Shown: piece by piece, positions 23,055 to 25,187 of the stretch
Layout of the letters: every line of letters starts with the position of its first letter
How positions within the stretch are numbered: position 1 is the stretch's first letter
Source: Methylotenera sp.
GTDB lineage: Bacteria > Pseudomonadota > Gammaproteobacteria > Burkholderiales > Methylophilaceae
Reading direction: 5' to 3'
Length of the DNA stretch: 25,187 bases
Assembly (NCBI GenBank): GCA_005791685.1
Contig: SXVG01000048.1
Span: forward strand, 1 to 25,187
Translations under genes and position numbers: made by a program
The notes under the pieces: generated by a model
Database searches by the model: none
Told to the model about the DNA's origin: nothing
What the model saw: the letters and a program-made list of their open reading frames with translations, nothing else

Positions 23055-24950
23055 TTATGGCTGCGACAACAACAATCTTTCATTAACCGTTACCTTTGCT
23101 TTTAGACGCAACGATTCTTTGTAGGCAGCTAAATACTCACTGCTCAAAGCCGCATTGAGCTCACTTTTTGCCGTGCTTAAGGCATCAGCGTCGCCAGCTA
23201 GAGCGGTATCGATTTTAAGCACCTTAAGCAACAAATAACCTTGCTTGCTGTCTGCCAGTCCTGAATAGGCGGGCAGTTTGGCGGCATTCGTTTTAAACGC
23301 TAGGCCCATGGCCAAATCGGTTAAGCCTTGGGCATTTTTTCTATCCACCGTCACTTCCGGTATCCACTCTATGCCAGACACGGTTTTGCCTGCTTGTAAA
23401 TCTTGCAATGCCGCTTCGCCTTTAGCTTTAGCTAATTTTGCCGCCGCTTCTAGTTTAAGCAAGGATTCAATGCCGGCTTTCACTTCATCGAAACTTCTAG
23501 GCGTCGCTGGCTTGTATTCGATTAAACGCGCCGCCACCAAGTGATTGGATGAGACTTCCACCGCTTCGGTATTACGATGGTCTTTGAGCACCTCATCGGA
23601 AAAAATCAAGGCCATTATTTTTTGATTGTTCTTGAAAAACTTGGCCCCGCTTTCACGATTTAACCAATCCGATTGTTGCACTTGCCCACCAAAGGATTTG
23701 GCCGCCGGTTGCAAACTGCCGGATTGTTCATAAACCAAATTACTGAACACTTCCGCTTGCTTAACAAATTCATCTTGGGCTTTTTGATACATTAAATCGC
23801 CTTTGATTTGCGGTTTCAAACTGGTGTAATCGCTACTAGTACCGGTGATTTCCGTCACTTTAATAATATGGTAACCAAACTCCGATTCAACCAAGCCGCT
23901 GATTTTATTCACTTTCATGCCAAAAGCCGCGTCTTCGAATGGCTTCACCATGGCGCCACGAGCGAAACTGCCTAAATCGCCACCTTTAACAGCCGAACCC
24001 GGGTCTTGTGAATGCTTAATGGCCAAGCTCTCAAAAGCTTTAGGATTTTTATTTAACTCGGCTAAAATTTCCTCAGCACGCGATTTAGCTTGTTGTTTTT
24101 GTGCTGGCGTTGCACTGACGCCGAAGCCAATTAAAATATGACTGGCCCGTCTTTGTTCATTGCCTGAAAATTTAGCGGCATTTTCATCGTAAAATTTCTT
24201 CACTTCGGCATCGTCAACGTTTACCTTGCGCATAAAATCGACCGCAGACATAGATAAGAATTCCACCCTAACCTGCTCTGGTACCAATAATTTGCTTTTG
24301 TGTTGCTCGTAATACGCTTTGACCTCAGCCGGGGTCACGGTCACTTGATCAAGAAAATCTTTGGTTTTAATTTCAGCCACGCTGACCACCCGTTGCTGAT
24401 TGCTTAATTTAATGGCGCTGTCCAAACGGGAGTGTGTAGCAAAGCCTATTTTCGTTAAGCCATCTTGCGCTTGCTGCGTCAGCATGTCAGCCCGTATACC
24501 GGCTTCAAATCGTGTGGGCGTCAGTTGATTCTGGCTTAAGGTTTGGTCGTAGAGTTCTTGTGAAAAATTGCCGTCTTTTTGAAATTCTGGCATGCCGGTA
24601 ATATAAGTGGCGAGCTGAACATCGCTGATGGCAAATTTTGCGCGGCGTATTTCATCGTTTAACAATTGCTTGTTGATGAGTTGGTTGAGCACCAAGGATT
24701 TCACTTCAGGGCCATCAAGCTGAGCCTGATCAAACTTGCCTTCCGTCTGCAAACGACTGCGCGTATTTTTCAAGGCGTTGTCGTATTCTTGTATGGATAT
24801 ATTATTGCCAGCCACTTTGGCCACCGCCACATTGCTGCCAGCACTGCTTAAATAAGAGTCTATGCCAAACAAGGCAAAAGGAATGGTAATCAAAGCCAAT
24901 AACGCTTTTCCAGCCCAACCTTGGGCAACCGTACGAATTCTATCTAACAT
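23055..24950 (-). CDS. ppiD: Periplasmic folding chaperone PpiD (SurA/parvulin type)
   Basis: A chaperone anchored in the inner membrane near the Sec exit. It has an N-terminal cytoplasmic MLDRIRTVAQGW, one membrane helix (about 13-33), a SurA_N-like helical domain, one parvulin domain (about 265-365: RRASHILIGFG, LAIKHSQDPGSAVKGGDLG, ESEFGYHIIKV), and a C-terminal second chaperone part. At 631 residues it is close to E. coli PpiD (623). The frame is open to 24974, but the ATG at 24950 has AGGG about 6 bases before it and gives the family N-terminus. Upstream is a leader with a perfect inverted repeat, then tRNA-Asp. In betaproteobacteria this gene commonly follows lon, hupB and tRNA genes. 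Confidence 0.94.
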   Translation of the reverse strand: MLDRIRTVAQGWAGKALLALITIPFALFGIDSYLSSAGSNVAVAKVAGNNISIQEYDNALKNTRSRLQTEGKFDQAQLDGPEVKSLVLNQLINKQLLNDEIRRAKFAISDVQLATYITGMPEFQKDGNFSQELYDQTLSQNQLTPTRFEAGIRADMLTQQAQDGLTKIGFATHSRLDSAIKLSNQQRVVSVAEIKTKDFLDQVTVTPAEVKAYYEQHKSKLLVPEQVRVEFLSMSAVDFMRKVNVDDAEVKKFYDENAAKFSGNEQRRASHILIGFGVSATPAQKQQAKSRAEEILAELNKNPKAFESLAIKHSQDPGSAVKGGDLGSFARGAMVKPFEDAAFGMKVNKISGLVESEFGYHIIKVTEITGTSSDYTSLKPQIKGDLMYQKAQDEFVKQAEVFSNLVYEQSGSLQPAAKSFGGQVQQSDWLNRESGAKFFKNNQKIMALIFSDEVLKDHRNTEAVEVSSNHLVAARLIEYKPATPRSFDEVKAGIESLLKLEAAAKLAKAKGEAALQDLQAGKTVSGIEWIPEVTVDRKNAQGLTDLAMGLAFKTNAAKLPAYSGLADSKQGYLLLKVLKIDTALAGDADALSTAKSELNAALSSEYLAAYKESLRLKAKVTVNERLLLSQP

Positions 24951-24985
24951 AACAACCCTACCCTTACTCTGCATTAAATGATTAA

Positions 24986-25011
24986 ATTTAAGCCCATTTA
25001 AGGGCTTAAAT
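24986..25011 (-). promoter_or_regulatory. Perfect inverted repeat in the ppiD leader
   Basis: ATTTAAGCCC and GGGCTTAAAT form a 10-base perfect palindromic pair around the 6-base loop ATTTAA, 36-61 bases before the ppiD start. No T run follows on either strand, so it does not look like a terminator. It may be an operator or an mRNA hairpin. Confidence 0.4.
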
Positions 25012-25132
25012 CATTCTTTATACCAAACCGACAATATACCATAAGAGCTGGCTATTCTGCTCTATGCCATGCACTAGGACGTATAACAACACTTAAGCTT
25101 GGCACTGGTCGCTAAAAAGTGAAAATACAAAT

Positions 25133-25164
25133 AAAAATAGCGAGTCCTAAGACTCGCTATTTTT
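25133..25164 (-). terminator. Terminator downstream of tRNA-Asp
   Basis: A 14-base perfect stem (AAAAATAGCGAGTC, loop CTAA, GACTCGCTATTTTT) lies 3 bases after the end of the minus-strand tRNA. It is the end of the tRNA transcript and would also stop plus-strand reading. Confidence 0.88.
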
Positions 25165-25167
25165 ATT

Positions 25168-25187
25168 TGGCGGAGCGGACGGGACTC
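25168..25187 (-). tRNA. tRNA-Asp, 3' part only (cut by window edge)
   Basis: The minus strand reads GAGTCCCGTCCGCTCCGCCA: the 3' half of the T arm, the acceptor strand CCGCTCC, discriminator G and an encoded CCA. It differs at one base from E. coli tRNA-Asp (CCGTTCC). The anticodon is outside the window, so the identity rests on the acceptor sequence and the known tRNA-Val/tRNA-Asp location next to ppiD in betaproteobacteria. Confidence 0.8.

Noticed and set aside
2056..25164. Shared CTAA loop in the terminators at 2057-2082 and 25133-25164 as a family of repeats
   Set aside because: The stems differ, and a four-base loop match in two terminators is easily chance or a stability preference.
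1..25187. Mobile element, prophage, CRISPR array or defence island
   Set aside because: I found no transposase, integrase, phage or cas-like protein, no regular short repeats, and no attachment-site duplication at the tRNA end.

Overview
The window reads as chromosomal DNA of a Gram-negative betaproteobacterium. Methylophilaceae (Methylotenera or Methylophilus type) is my best guess. The guess rests on protein character and on gene-order blocks: gloB / methyltransferase / rnhA / dnaQ, orn divergent from an M48 protease followed by rsgA, and fabI facing ppiD with tRNA-Asp upstream of ppiD. No database search was possible. I see no insertion sequence, integrase, phage gene, CRISPR array or rRNA. 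Coding density is high, no gene-free stretch exceeds about 220 bases, and several genes use TTG starts.

Layout. (1) 1-2100: the last 17 codons of an upstream gene and its terminator, then crcB (fluoride channel, minus strand) divergent from a lone glycogen synthase, glgA. (2) 2100-9580, the most accessory-looking part: a small PepSY-domain exported protein, a single-haem cytochrome c'-like protein, a tryptophan-rich protein of unknown function, and a minus-strand operon for a tripartite heavy-metal RND efflux pump (outer-membrane channel, periplasmic adaptor, inner-membrane pump) ending in a PII-like DUF3240 protein. Each of the two tight junctions in that operon is a 4-base start/stop overlap. 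Upstream is a direct repeat CTTAAG-N5-CTTAAG placed 10 bases before a good -10 box, the layout expected for an OmpR/PmrA-type response regulator. An imperfect 47-base direct repeat (37 of 47 identical) flanks the cytochrome gene.

(3) 9580-12945: orn (minus), then M48 protease, rsgA and queD (plus). (4) 12937-15996: a tightly packed minus-strand run of methyltransferase, rnhA, dnaQ and an isolated rmlB/rfbB. (5) 16026-22991: gloB, then a promoter and an apparent operon of mltD (murein transglycosylase) with a peptide-type ABC substrate-binding lipoprotein and two permeases but no ATPase, then fabI and a bidirectional terminator. (6) 23055-25187: ppiD (minus), a leader with a perfect inverted repeat, and the 3' end of tRNA-Asp (minus) with its terminator.

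Most genes are ordinary housekeeping. The best leads for something less described are the predicted regulation and PII-like partner of the RND pump, the repeat-flanked cytochrome with its unknown neighbours, and the mltD-linked, ATPase-less peptide transporter, which suggests a murein-peptide recovery module. I found no clear novel defence or mobile system.
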